From Deltaproteobacteria bacterium (lineage in GTDB: Bacteria; Myxococcota_A; Polyangia; Polyangiales; Polyangiaceae), in NCBI GenBank assembly GCA_016218915.1, contig JACRCQ010000027.1:25615-89614 (forward strand): 64,000 bases of DNA. The letters are read 5' to 3'. Position 1 is the stretch's first letter, and every line of letters begins with the position of its first letter. The position numbers and the translations under genes were made by a program. The notes beneath the pieces were generated by a model. The model worked only from the letters and a program-made list of their open reading frames with translations, did no database searches and was not told the origin of the DNA. Positions 45,331 through 53,616 of this stretch are shown piece by piece.

Positions 45331-46187
45331 CCACCCTGGTCAACCTCACCATCGATGGACGCACCGTGCGCGCGCCTGCAGGCAGCTACGTGCTGCAGGT
45401 CGCACGCGAAGCGGGCATCGAGATCCCGACCCTGTGCGATCACCCTGCGCTCGAGCCCGTGGGCGCGTGCAGGCTGTGTCTCGTGGAAGTCACCCACCCG
45501 GACTGGAAGGGTTGGTCCGGGCTGATGACCTCGTGCCTATACCCGGTCGAGGAAGGCATCCAGGTGTCGACCAGCAGTGCGCGCGTTCGCGATGCGCGCC
45601 GTCAGGTCCTCACCTTGCTCGCCGCTCGCTGCCCCAGCTCTGCCGCAATTCGCAAGCTCGCCGAGCAGCACGGCTGCGACACGACCCTGCTGCAGGTCGA
45701 CCCCAACGCTGACAACTGCATCGTGTGCGGCCTGTGCACCCGGGTTTGCGAGAGCTACGCCACGGCAGCGATCACCACGGTCAGCCGGGGCGCCACCAAG
45801 GCTGTGGGCTCGTTCGAGGCGCAGCCGCCGGAGGAATGCGTGGGTTGCGGCGCCTGCGCGCAGGTCTGCCCGACCGACAACATCCCGGCGTCGCGTACCG
45901 GCGCCGACTTCCGCATCTGGCAGCGAACCTTCCCGACGTTCGTCGCAACCGTGGACCCCAAACGTTGCACGGCCTGCGGGTCCTGCGAAGAAGCCTGCCC
46001 GTTCGCTGTCGCACGTGTGGTCTTCGCCGCTGCCGGACATCACGTCGCGAGCATCCCTGCGGAGCAATGCCGCGGATGCGGAGCCTGCGTGGGCGCCTGC
46101 CCCTCTGGAGCGATCGACCAGAAGACCTACGAATGGAAGGCGATGCTCGAGCCGGTTCCCTCCTTCTCCCAGGGAGGTGCGTCATGA
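45327..46187 (+). CDS. NuoG-like ferredoxin protein, one 2Fe-2S plus four 4Fe-4S motifs
   Basis: 286 residues. The N-terminal plant-type ferredoxin domain binds a 2Fe-2S cluster through Cys37, Cys48, Cys51 and Cys70. It is followed by four CxxCxxCxxxC motifs (Cys131-141, 171-181, 214-224, 248-258), enough for four 4Fe-4S clusters, forming an electron wire. This is like the N-terminal part of NuoG, HydA or FdhF electron-transfer subunits, without any molybdopterin or hydrogenase domain, so it is a pure relay. The first base of its ATG overlaps the previous gene's stop (ATGA), and its own stop overlaps the next start the same way. It would connect the NAD-reactive unit to the MvhD-like or FAD subunits. 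Confidence 0.95.
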   Translation: MTTLVNLTIDGRTVRAPAGSYVLQVAREAGIEIPTLCDHPALEPVGACRLCLVEVTHPDWKGWSGLMTSCLYPVEEGIQVSTSSARVRDARRQVLTLLAARCPSSAAIRKLAEQHGCDTTLLQVDPNADNCIVCGLCTRVCESYATAAITTVSRGATKAVGSFEAQPPEECVGCGACAQVCPTDNIPASRTGADFRIWQRTFPTFVATVDPKRCTACGSCEEACPFAVARVVFAAAGHHVASIPAEQCRGCGACVGACPSGAIDQKTYEWKAMLEPVPSFSQGGAS

Positions 46188-47374
46188 CCGCGGTCACCGT
46201 ATTCGCCTGCACGCGCACGGATCTCGCCGGCAAGAAGCTTCCGGCCGGAGTCCGCCTCGTCCAGATGCCTTGCACCGGACGCATCAGCATCCCGCTTCTG
46301 CTCGCAACCGTTGCCAAGGGCAGCGATGGCGTGCTCGTTCTGGGCCGACATCAGGAAACGTGCCGCCTTCGAGGGGCAGAGGACCCGGCGCGGGTTCGCA
46401 CCGAGCGGGTTGCCGACGTGATGCGCATGGCTGGATTCGGTGGCGATCGCATTCGCTTCGCCCATCCTGATCCGGGTCTGCAAGCGCCCGTGGCAGCGGT
46501 CGAGCAGTTCGCAGAATCGATCGCGAAGCTCGGCCCCAAGCCGAACTCGGTCCAGCTCCGAGCCGACGCGATCGGTGCTGAAGGGATGGACACGTCGCTC
46601 GCGCTGGTTCGCTGGCTCGTCTCCCATCCCGGCACGGCGACCGACATCTCCCACTGGCTCAAGGACCATGCCCTTCCCGTCGCCGAGGATGGAGCTCCAG
46701 CTCTCGTGGCCGGGATCGTCCCCTTCCTCGATCGGATCGCGGACCAGCTGATCCGTCCTGTGCATCTGCCCACGCTCCAGAAGACCGCGCTGCTCGTCCT
46801 GCAGAAGCTCGGCGTGCCTGGCGCTGGCGTGCTTCCGCAAGCCTGGGTGGTCAAGGGCAGCGAGGCTGCGCGCAAGCTCGCCACGCGCGGCAACGTATAC
46901 ACGCTGTGCAAACGTGGAAAGATGAAGCTCGCCGATGCAGGCGTCGAAGCAACGATCCTCGCGGATCTGCTGCGAGACAAGGCGTCGACCTTGCCCCGCC
47001 CGCCCGTGCGTGCGCGCATCGCGACCGACGGCACGCAGGATCAGGGCAGCTTGATCGAAGCGCTCGGCTACGAGGCAGTCGATGTGGGTCCTGACCCGCT
47101 GCCGCACGCGTTCTCGCTGTCGCCCGAGCACCGAATGCTCGCAGACAAGCGGCTCGCCGCAGCCGAAAAGCAGGGTGCCGTCGGGATCGTCGCTCCTGGC
47201 CCGCTCACCCTCACCCGCTGGGCCATGCTCACCCGACATGGCACCTGGCGCTCGACCCGCGTGCTCCCGGTCATGCCCCATGTGCTCGCGCACCTCGCAT
47301 GCACCGGCACGGCTGTGACCTTGCGGTCGATCGAGAACCCCCTGGCCCGTGCTCCCCGGGAGGTGGCGTCATGA
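46184..47374 (+). CDS. MvhD-like subunit with unusual C-terminal extension
   Basis: 396 residues. The first 100 resemble MvhD/FrhD, the iron-sulfur protein that hands electrons to HdrA: VFACTRTDLAG, MPCTGRISIPLLL and GVLVLGRHQETC. Of the cluster ligands, Cys9, Cys30 and Cys60 are kept, while the usual Cys in LGCH is Arg55. The remaining 300 residues are not part of MvhD and match no domain I know; they include TLCKRGKMKLADAGVEATILADLL and a C-terminal stretch with one Cys (HLACTGTAV). It sits between the ferredoxin relay and the FAD subunit, with 4-bp ATGA overlaps on both sides. Loss of one ligand suggests a modified 2Fe-2S site or a purely structural role. Confidence 0.85.
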   Translation: MTAVTVFACTRTDLAGKKLPAGVRLVQMPCTGRISIPLLLATVAKGSDGVLVLGRHQETCRLRGAEDPARVRTERVADVMRMAGFGGDRIRFAHPDPGLQAPVAAVEQFAESIAKLGPKPNSVQLRADAIGAEGMDTSLALVRWLVSHPGTATDISHWLKDHALPVAEDGAPALVAGIVPFLDRIADQLIRPVHLPTLQKTALLVLQKLGVPGAGVLPQAWVVKGSEAARKLATRGNVYTLCKRGKMKLADAGVEATILADLLRDKASTLPRPPVRARIATDGTQDQGSLIEALGYEAVDVGPDPLPHAFSLSPEHRMLADKRLAAAEKQGAVGIVAPGPLTLTRWAMLTRHGTWRSTRVLPVMPHVLAHLACTGTAVTLRSIENPLARAPREVAS

Positions 47375-49455
47375 CCGAACAACTTCGCATTCACGACCAC
47401 CCGGTCCTGGCTCCGCTGCCGGAACCGAGCGTGCGATTCACGTTCAACGGCCGAGAAATCCTCGCGCGTCCGGAGGAGGCGGTCAGCTCGGCGCTCTACG
47501 CGGCCGGCATCTCCACCTTCGGCCATCATCACCGCGATGGTGGCGCCCAAGGCATCTTCTGCGTCAATGGGCAGTGCTCGCAATGCACGGTCATCGTCGA
47601 TGGACGCCCTCTCAAGTCATGCATGACCCTGGTGCGCGAAGGCATGGTGGTGCGCAGCGCCGATGGGCGTCCGCCCCTGCCTGCCGACGACGTGCTTCCT
47701 GTGCTCGGCCGACCTGGAGAGCATCGAACCCAGGTGCTGATCCTGGGAGGCGGCCCTGCAGGGCTGTGCGCCGCGGTCGAGCTGGGCAAGCTGGGCATCG
47801 AGGTGCTGGTCATCGACGACAAGCCTTCGCTAGGCGGCAAGCTCACGCTGCAGACGCACCAGTTCTTCGGGTCCGTGGCCGAATGCTGGGCAGGGACGCG
47901 CGGCATCGACATCGCCACGATCCTGGCCGAGCAGATGAAGAATCTGCCGACGGTCAAGGTGTGGCTCAACGCGACTGCGGTCGGCGTATTCGCGGACGGC
48001 AAGGTCGGCGTGGTCACGCCGCAGGGCTATCGCGTCATCGAATCCGAGGCCTTGCTCGTGGCCCTGGGCGCACGCGAGAAGAGCCTGTCGTTCCCTGGCT
48101 GCGACCTGCCGGGCGTGTACGGCGCAGGCGCGTTCCAGACCCTGGTGAACCGGGATCTGGTGCACGTCTCCAAGCGCCTGTTCGTGCTCGGGGGCGGCAA
48201 TGTCGGGCTCATCGGCGCATACCATGCGCTGCAGGCGGGCATCGACGTGATCGGGCTCGTGGAAGCGCTGCCTGAAGTGGGCGGATACAAGGTCCACGCG
48301 GACAAGATCAAGCGCCTGGGCGTGCCGATCTGGACGCGACACACGGTGCTTCGCGCAGAGCCTGAACCTGGCGGCGAGCGCCTGCATTCGGTGACCATCG
48401 CCGAGATCGACAAGTCGTTCCAGCCCGTGCCTGGCACGGAGCGCACGTACGAAGTCGACACGCTGCTCATCGCCGTCGGGCTCAACCCCTGCGACGAGCT
48501 CCTCGAGCAGGCCAAGGAGATCGGCCTGAAGGTGTATGCCGCAGGGGACACTGCAGAGATCGCCGAAGCGTCGGCAGCGATCTTCAGCGGACGCATCATG
48601 GGGCGTCAGATCGCCAATGATCTCGGCGCCAAGGTGACCATCCCGGAAGGGTGGCCATCGATGGCAGAGACGCTGCGATCACGACCCGGGCCCACGCAGG
48701 TGGCGGAGGAGCCTGATCTACCGCAGAAGGTCTACCCGATCATTCGCTGCGTGCAGGAGATTCCCTGCAATCCGTGCGAAGCTGCCTGCCCGGAAAAGCT
48801 CATCTCCCTGGGCGGCTCGATCATGGGGCTGCCTCGCTTCCAGGGCACCTGCTACGGCTGCGGCGAGTGCGTGAGCGTCTGTCCTGGACTGGCGATCAAT
48901 CTCGTATTCAACGACTACGATCCGACTGGAGACAAGTCGCTGCTGATGCTCCCGTTCGAGTTCAGCCTGGATCGCGTGCCGCTCGGCATGGAGGTCCAGA
49001 CCGTGGACATGGTCGGCAACCCGATCGGCACCGGCAAGGTAGTAGCGATTCGGCAGCGTCCGGAGCAGGACCGAAGGCATCTTCTGCTGGTCGAGGTGCC
49101 GGCCAAGGACAAGCTCCGGGTCGCAGGATTCACCATCCGGGGCCCATCGGTTCCGGTCGAGCAGCCAGCGAGCGAGAGCGACGACGACCCGATCGTGTGC
49201 CGCTGCGAGCGCATCCGCAAGAGCGCCATCGTCAAGGAGATCCGCGCCGGAGTGCGGGACCTCAATCAGCTCAAGGCCATGAGCCGCGCGAGCATGGGAG
49301 GGTGCGGCGGCAAGACCTGCACGGATCTCGTGCGACGGATCTTCCGGGAAGAGGGGATCTCTCCCAAGGAGATCACACCGGGCACCACACGCCCGCTCGT
49401 TGCCGAAACGCCCCTGGAAGCGTTCGTGCGCTCTACGGAGGATTCCAATGGCTAG
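47371..49455 (+). CDS. 2Fe-2S/FAD-NADH/2x4Fe-4S/BFD-type multidomain oxidoreductase
   Basis: 694 residues. Domains in order: sarcosine-oxidase-alpha-type 2Fe-2S domain (Cys64, Cys69, Cys72, Cys84), a pyridine-nucleotide disulfide oxidoreductase fold (first FAD motif GGGPAG at 126-131, second dinucleotide motif GGGNVG near 273), an 8-Cys ferredoxin insert (starting Cys460, CNPCEAAC and CYGCGECVSVC), and a BFD-like 2Fe-2S domain (Cys610, Cys612, Cys645, Cys650). It equals a fusion of the HcnA/HcnB or LhpF/LhpE type subunits, plus two clusters. In relatives it accepts electrons from the DAO-type partner encoded next. FAD and NADH binding, with many clusters, also recalls HdrA. Start ATGA overlap with the MvhD-like gene. 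Confidence 0.93.
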   Translation: MTEQLRIHDHPVLAPLPEPSVRFTFNGREILARPEEAVSSALYAAGISTFGHHHRDGGAQGIFCVNGQCSQCTVIVDGRPLKSCMTLVREGMVVRSADGRPPLPADDVLPVLGRPGEHRTQVLILGGGPAGLCAAVELGKLGIEVLVIDDKPSLGGKLTLQTHQFFGSVAECWAGTRGIDIATILAEQMKNLPTVKVWLNATAVGVFADGKVGVVTPQGYRVIESEALLVALGAREKSLSFPGCDLPGVYGAGAFQTLVNRDLVHVSKRLFVLGGGNVGLIGAYHALQAGIDVIGLVEALPEVGGYKVHADKIKRLGVPIWTRHTVLRAEPEPGGERLHSVTIAEIDKSFQPVPGTERTYEVDTLLIAVGLNPCDELLEQAKEIGLKVYAAGDTAEIAEASAAIFSGRIMGRQIANDLGAKVTIPEGWPSMAETLRSRPGPTQVAEEPDLPQKVYPIIRCVQEIPCNPCEAACPEKLISLGGSIMGLPRFQGTCYGCGECVSVCPGLAINLVFNDYDPTGDKSLLMLPFEFSLDRVPLGMEVQTVDMVGNPIGTGKVVAIRQRPEQDRRHLLLVEVPAKDKLRVAGFTIRGPSVPVEQPASESDDDPIVCRCERIRKSAIVKEIRAGVRDLNQLKAMSRASMGGCGGKTCTDLVRRIFREEGISPKEITPGTTRPLVAETPLEAFVRSTEDSNG

Positions 49456-50614
49456 GACCTACGATGCAATCGTGGTCGGAGCGGGCTCCGTCGGCGTGCC
49501 CTCCGCCTACAGCCTTGCAAGCCGCGGACTGAAGGTTCTCGTGCTCGATCGGCGCTCTGCCATCGGGCAGGGCGAGAACAAGTGCGCGATCGGCGGCGTG
49601 CGCGCCACCCACTCGGATCCAGCCAAGATCGTGCTCTGCATACGCTCCCTCGAGGTGCTGACGACCTGGAAGGAGAAGTACGGCGAGGACATCGGCTGGA
49701 AGCCCGGAGGCTACTGCTTCCCCGTGTACACGGAGAAGCTCGAGTCCACGTTGCGCGGCCTGTTCCCGATCCAGCAGAAGTACGGGCTGGTGAACAAGTG
49801 GATCAGCCCGGATGAAGTCGACGAGCTGGTACCTGGAATCAACCGCAAGGATCTGCGCGGCGGCACGTGGTCGCCCAACGACGGCCAGGTCTCTCCCATC
49901 GTGCTGCCTGTGGTGCTGATGCGACATGCGTTGCGCATGGGAGCCGAGTTCCAGGTGGGCGAACGGGTCACCGGATACCTCCAGGAGGGCGGCGCTATCC
50001 GAGGCGTCAAGACCGACAAGGACACCTACCTCGCCCCGCGCGTGGTGGTCGCTACCGGCTCAGACTCTGCCCACGATGGCGAGATGCTCGGCATCAAGAT
50101 CCCGGTCACGCCGGATGTGCACGAAGCCGGAATCACCGCCCCGCTCGAGCACTTCATCAAGCCGCTCGTGGTGGACATGCGTCCCGGACCCGAGGGCAAG
50201 ACGCTCAACTTCTACTTCGGGCAGAACCACGAGGGGCAGATCATCTTCTGCTACACACCCAAGCCGATCATCCTCGGCCAGGAGAGGCACAACTCGTCGG
50301 AGTTCCTCCCCATCCTTGCGGCGCGCATGATTGACCTCGTTCCGCGCCTGCGCCACATGCTGGTGCGACGCACCTGGCGCGGCTGCTATCCCATGACGCC
50401 GGATGGCGTGCCCATCATCGACAATGTGGAGTCGATCAAGGGGTTGACCCTGGCCGTGGGAATGTGCGGGCAGGGATTCATGCTGGGCATGGGCGTCGGG
50501 CAGGAGGTTGCGTCGCTGTCGCTGGACGGCAAGACGTCGCTTCCTGTGGAGGCTCACTCCGCAGTCAAGTTCGCCAGGGATTTCTGGGCCGGCAAGACCG
50601 AGGCACTCAAGTAG
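49448..50614 (+). CDS. DAO-type FAD-dependent dehydrogenase (amino/imino acid oxidoreductase)
   Basis: 388 residues. FAD-binding GAGSVG (11-16), an acidic ribose-binding region (LVLDRRS) and the FAD C-terminal motif DGVPIIDN then GMCGQGFMLGMG mark the DAO (D-amino-acid oxidase/sarcosine oxidase beta) family. Relatives act on sarcosine, proline, hydroxyproline, glycine (HcnC) or opines; the substrate-binding residues cannot be read confidently here. CAIGGVRATHS is where many relatives have the loop that holds covalent or tight flavin. The start at 49448 overlaps the upstream gene by 8 bp. It is probably the catalytic subunit of the whole complex. Its lack of a signal peptide puts the complex in the cytosol. 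Confidence 0.93.
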   Translation: MARTYDAIVVGAGSVGVPSAYSLASRGLKVLVLDRRSAIGQGENKCAIGGVRATHSDPAKIVLCIRSLEVLTTWKEKYGEDIGWKPGGYCFPVYTEKLESTLRGLFPIQQKYGLVNKWISPDEVDELVPGINRKDLRGGTWSPNDGQVSPIVLPVVLMRHALRMGAEFQVGERVTGYLQEGGAIRGVKTDKDTYLAPRVVVATGSDSAHDGEMLGIKIPVTPDVHEAGITAPLEHFIKPLVVDMRPGPEGKTLNFYFGQNHEGQIIFCYTPKPIILGQERHNSSEFLPILAARMIDLVPRLRHMLVRRTWRGCYPMTPDGVPIIDNVESIKGLTLAVGMCGQGFMLGMGVGQEVASLSLDGKTSLPVEAHSAVKFARDFWAGKTEALK

Positions 50615-50616
50615 CT

Positions 50617-51134
50617 CTCTCACGGAGCCCATGGGCCTTGCGGGATACCCCAAGGGGCTACCTTCCAGTTCAGATGTCTTCACAGGGAGATTGGAGATCG
50701 GGAGAGGATTTGGCTCTCACGGAGCGCATGGGCCTTGCGGGATACCCAAGGGGATACTTTGCGGGGCTCCACGGAGGCTCCGGATATTGGGGGGGCGGCG
50801 GGCGAACTTGAGCCCTGGGTGGTCTCAGGTGCTTGACCAGTTCCTGCCCCGGCCCCATCGCCGGTGGTCCCATGAGCCTGACCAGTTTGCGGGTCAGCTG
50901 GTTCCTTGTGGTCGACCATTGGCATACAGCCAGCAGCCAGTAGCCAGCAGCCAAAACAGGAGCCGGCACGCAATCAGATCCATGCCCACCCGCCGTAAAC
51001 TCCCCTGCCCCGCAAGGTGGCCTCAAGGGTCTCCCGTAAGCGTAGCGAGACTCGCGAGATACAAATCCCCTCCCGATCTCCTTTCTCCCTGTGAACACAT
51101 CTGAACTGCAAGGTAGCCCCTTAGGGTATCCCGC
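50617..51134. repeat. Inverted-repeat-bounded element downstream of the oxidoreductase cluster
   Basis: Arms at 50640-50711 and 51063-51134 (72 bp each) are reverse complements with 6 mismatches (92% identity). Outside and inside the left arm, a 40-bp direct repeat occurs at 50617-50657 and 50714-50753. The centre (50759-51062) shows no gene. The element fills almost the whole gap between the oxidoreductase cluster and the beta-helix gene. It looks like a miniature inverted-repeat element or a large transcribed hairpin. Both strands of the arms encode the same short peptide pattern, which explains false open frames here. Confidence 0.85.
50929..50956. repeat. Heptanucleotide tandem repeat GCCAGCA x4 within the element
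   Basis: Four 7-bp units GCCAGCA, GCCAGTA, GCCAGCA, GCCAAAA, in the centre of the inverted-repeat element. Same class as the repeats at 11011, 13787 and 36214, with a different word. Confidence 0.75.
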
Positions 51135-51180
51135 AAGAGTTCCCTGCACAGGGGAGGATGAATCGGGTACGCTTCAGCCC

Positions 51181-53598
51181 ATGCCTACCGTGCTCGCTTC
51201 GCGCCTTGCCTCTGCCCCTGCCGGGTCCACCATCGACTTGGAAGCCGGCGATCATCGCCTCGACGCATCCCTGGAAATCACCGCGCCCATCACGATTCGC
51301 GGCGCCGGCGCTGATGTCACCCGCATCGTCGGTGCTGCCGATGACGCGGTCATCCGTATCGCGGCCGCCGGCACAGTGACCTTCTCCGCGCTCACGGTGG
51401 CGCGCGAGGAGGGCGCAGGGCTCGTCCTGATGCACGACGAGGGAGAGCTGCTGCTCGACGCGTGCAGGGTCACAGGGGGGACCGTGCAGGACGAGGAAGC
51501 GATGGGAGACGGCGCAGGGCTGGTGGTGCGGGGCGAGGCCGTGGCGACCCTCCAGGGTTGCACGATCGACGCCAATGCCGGGCCAGCGATCTACGCCGAA
51601 GGAACCACCCGTGTGAGGGTCGTCGGCGCAACTTTGAGCACCAGCGAGCACGGTGTGCAGCTCGACGAAGAAGCGCGGATCGAGATTCTGGACAGCACGC
51701 TTGCCGACAACGGTACTGCTGGAGTCGCCATCATGGGGGATGCGTCGGCGGTGGTCCGCAACTCGGCCTGCACGGGCGGGCAGGTCGCCCTGTACGCCGG
51801 CGGAAGCAGCAAGCCTGCCTTTGAGAAGACCCGCGTCTCAGGTGCGGCCGCGAGCGGCTTCCTGGTGAAGGAAGCGTCGAGCGCCACGCTCGTCGACGTC
51901 GAATCCCTGGTAAATCAAGCCTGCGGAGTGCTCGCGCAAGGCGAAGCAACCGTCACCGTCGAGGGCGGCCTGTTCGCCGAAAACCAGTACAGCGGCGTTG
52001 TGTTCGCAGGTGCTTCGACTGGGAGCGTGACTGGAGCGCGCTGCGCTGCAAACGCCCAGCACGGCATCTCGGTCGATGGCGCTGCGAGCCCGCGCATCCA
52101 GGAGTGCGTGTGCGAAGGCAACCAGGGCAGCGGCGTGGGCTGCGCTGGCACGAGCCGGGCCGTGGTGAGCAAGACCCGCTGCAAGGGAAACGCCAACCAC
52201 GGCATTCTGACGCTCGGCAACGCATCTTCGGAGCTGGAGGGCAACGAGCTGGAGGGCAACGCGATGAGCGGTCTTGCTTTCCAGGGCGAAGCCACGGGCC
52301 AGGCCCGGGGCAACGTGTGCCGGGGGAACGAGACCGGTGTCACTGTGGCTGAGTCCGCAGCGCCTGTGCTCGAAGACAACGAGATTACCGACCATCCAGG
52401 CTATGGCCTCGACTTTGACGATGACACAGCCGGAGAGGTGCGTCGCAATCGATCGCTGCGCAATCGCGGCGGGCTGAGAATCGCGGGCCATGCCAAGCCC
52501 GTCGCCGAAGCCAACGAGCTTGCCTCGAACCGGGCCGAGGGAATCCTCGTGTCACGCGACGCTGCGCCTGAGCTTCTGGACAATCGTTGCGCAGACAACG
52601 GCACGTCCGGAATTGCCTACTACTTCTCAGCCGCAGGCATTGCCAAGGGCAATCGATGCGAGAGGAACAAGGACCACGGCATCCTCGTCGTCGGCACCCC
52701 CACGCCGGCAATCGAAGAGAACAGCTGCACGGACAACGGCGGTCGCGGCATCGCGCTCGAAGCAGAGGACGGCGTGCGACCCAAGGTGAAGCTGGTAGCG
52801 AACGTTTGTGAGCGCAACGCCAAGGACGGCGGGCTCGGGGATCGCGCCCCCTGGCCGCTGGTGGAGCAGCGCCTATCCAAGACCCCGCTCTGGAATCAGG
52901 TGCGGCGCGCCTGGCTGCCCGAGGTCGAGGAAGGCGATGGCCCGTTGACCGCGTCCAAGTTCGGCGGCCGTCCGTGGCTCTCGGGGAGCGAGAAGTGGCC
53001 AGCTTGCGGGCACTGCAAGAAGCCCATGCCGCTGGTGGTGCAGCTCGAGATCGCCAAGCTGCCAGAGCCGCTTCGGGATCAGATCGGCCATGGGCTCGTG
53101 CAAGTGTTCTACTGCAAGCGCGACACCTGTGCAGACAGCGAGAACCACTCGCTGTGCCGCCTGGTGTCCCCCTCGGGCGCAGCGTCCACTGCGCGCGCGC
53201 CAAAGCTGGCCAAGGCTCCGCCTGCGTTGCAGATCGTGCGCTGGCTCGAGTTTGGCGAGCTTCCGTCGTGGCACGAGCTGGAGGCGCTGCACCTTCCGAA
53301 CCTGCCCTCCACTGTGCGCGAGGCTGGATTCAGCTACAACGACGGCACAGCAGGCGTTGAAGCATCAGGGCCGGCGATCGACGCGCACCTGGGCGACAAG
53401 CTCGGGGGATGGCCGCGCTGGATCCAGCACAGGGCACCTCCAGCGTGTCCGATTTGCGGCGCAGAGATGACCACGCTGGTCTTCCAGATCGACGAGGAGG
53501 ATCACGTTCCCTGGACCTGGGGGGATGCAGGCGCAGCGTATGTGATGCAGTGTCCCACGCACAAGGAGGCGCTGGTGCTGGTGGAGGATACGCACTGA
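51181..53598 (+). CDS. Right-handed beta-helix protein fused to a DUF1963-like domain
   Basis: 805 residues. Residues about 20-590 are parallel beta-helix repeats (pectate-lyase/NosD type), with coils such as GNTRVRVVGAT-like strands, repeated G(I/V)...(N/A)..C patterns and ~23-residue periodicity. Residues about 600-805 read like DUF1963 (YwqG type): SKFGGRPWLSG, CGHCKKPMPLVVQLEI, LGGWPRWIQ, CPICGAEM, and a C-terminal WGDAGAAYVMQCP, with two CxxC pairs that could hold zinc. No signal peptide is visible, so it seems cytosolic, which is odd for a beta-helix protein. DUF1963 proteins are sometimes immunity-like. The start ATG 51181 lies 46 bp after the right arm of the inverted repeat. Confidence 0.82.
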   Translation: MPTVLASRLASAPAGSTIDLEAGDHRLDASLEITAPITIRGAGADVTRIVGAADDAVIRIAAAGTVTFSALTVAREEGAGLVLMHDEGELLLDACRVTGGTVQDEEAMGDGAGLVVRGEAVATLQGCTIDANAGPAIYAEGTTRVRVVGATLSTSEHGVQLDEEARIEILDSTLADNGTAGVAIMGDASAVVRNSACTGGQVALYAGGSSKPAFEKTRVSGAAASGFLVKEASSATLVDVESLVNQACGVLAQGEATVTVEGGLFAENQYSGVVFAGASTGSVTGARCAANAQHGISVDGAASPRIQECVCEGNQGSGVGCAGTSRAVVSKTRCKGNANHGILTLGNASSELEGNELEGNAMSGLAFQGEATGQARGNVCRGNETGVTVAESAAPVLEDNEITDHPGYGLDFDDDTAGEVRRNRSLRNRGGLRIAGHAKPVAEANELASNRAEGILVSRDAAPELLDNRCADNGTSGIAYYFSAAGIAKGNRCERNKDHGILVVGTPTPAIEENSCTDNGGRGIALEAEDGVRPKVKLVANVCERNAKDGGLGDRAPWPLVEQRLSKTPLWNQVRRAWLPEVEEGDGPLTASKFGGRPWLSGSEKWPACGHCKKPMPLVVQLEIAKLPEPLRDQIGHGLVQVFYCKRDTCADSENHSLCRLVSPSGAASTARAPKLAKAPPALQIVRWLEFGELPSWHELEALHLPNLPSTVREAGFSYNDGTAGVEASGPAIDAHLGDKLGGWPRWIQHRAPPACPICGAEMTTLVFQIDEEDHVPWTWGDAGAAYVMQCPTHKEALVLVEDTH

Positions 53599-53616
53599 AG
53601 CCCAGTGCTCGTCATC

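Noticed and set aside
50617..51134. Open frames on both strands with the same MGLAGYPKG-type peptide
   Set aside because: They arise from the direct and inverted repeats, not from a gene.
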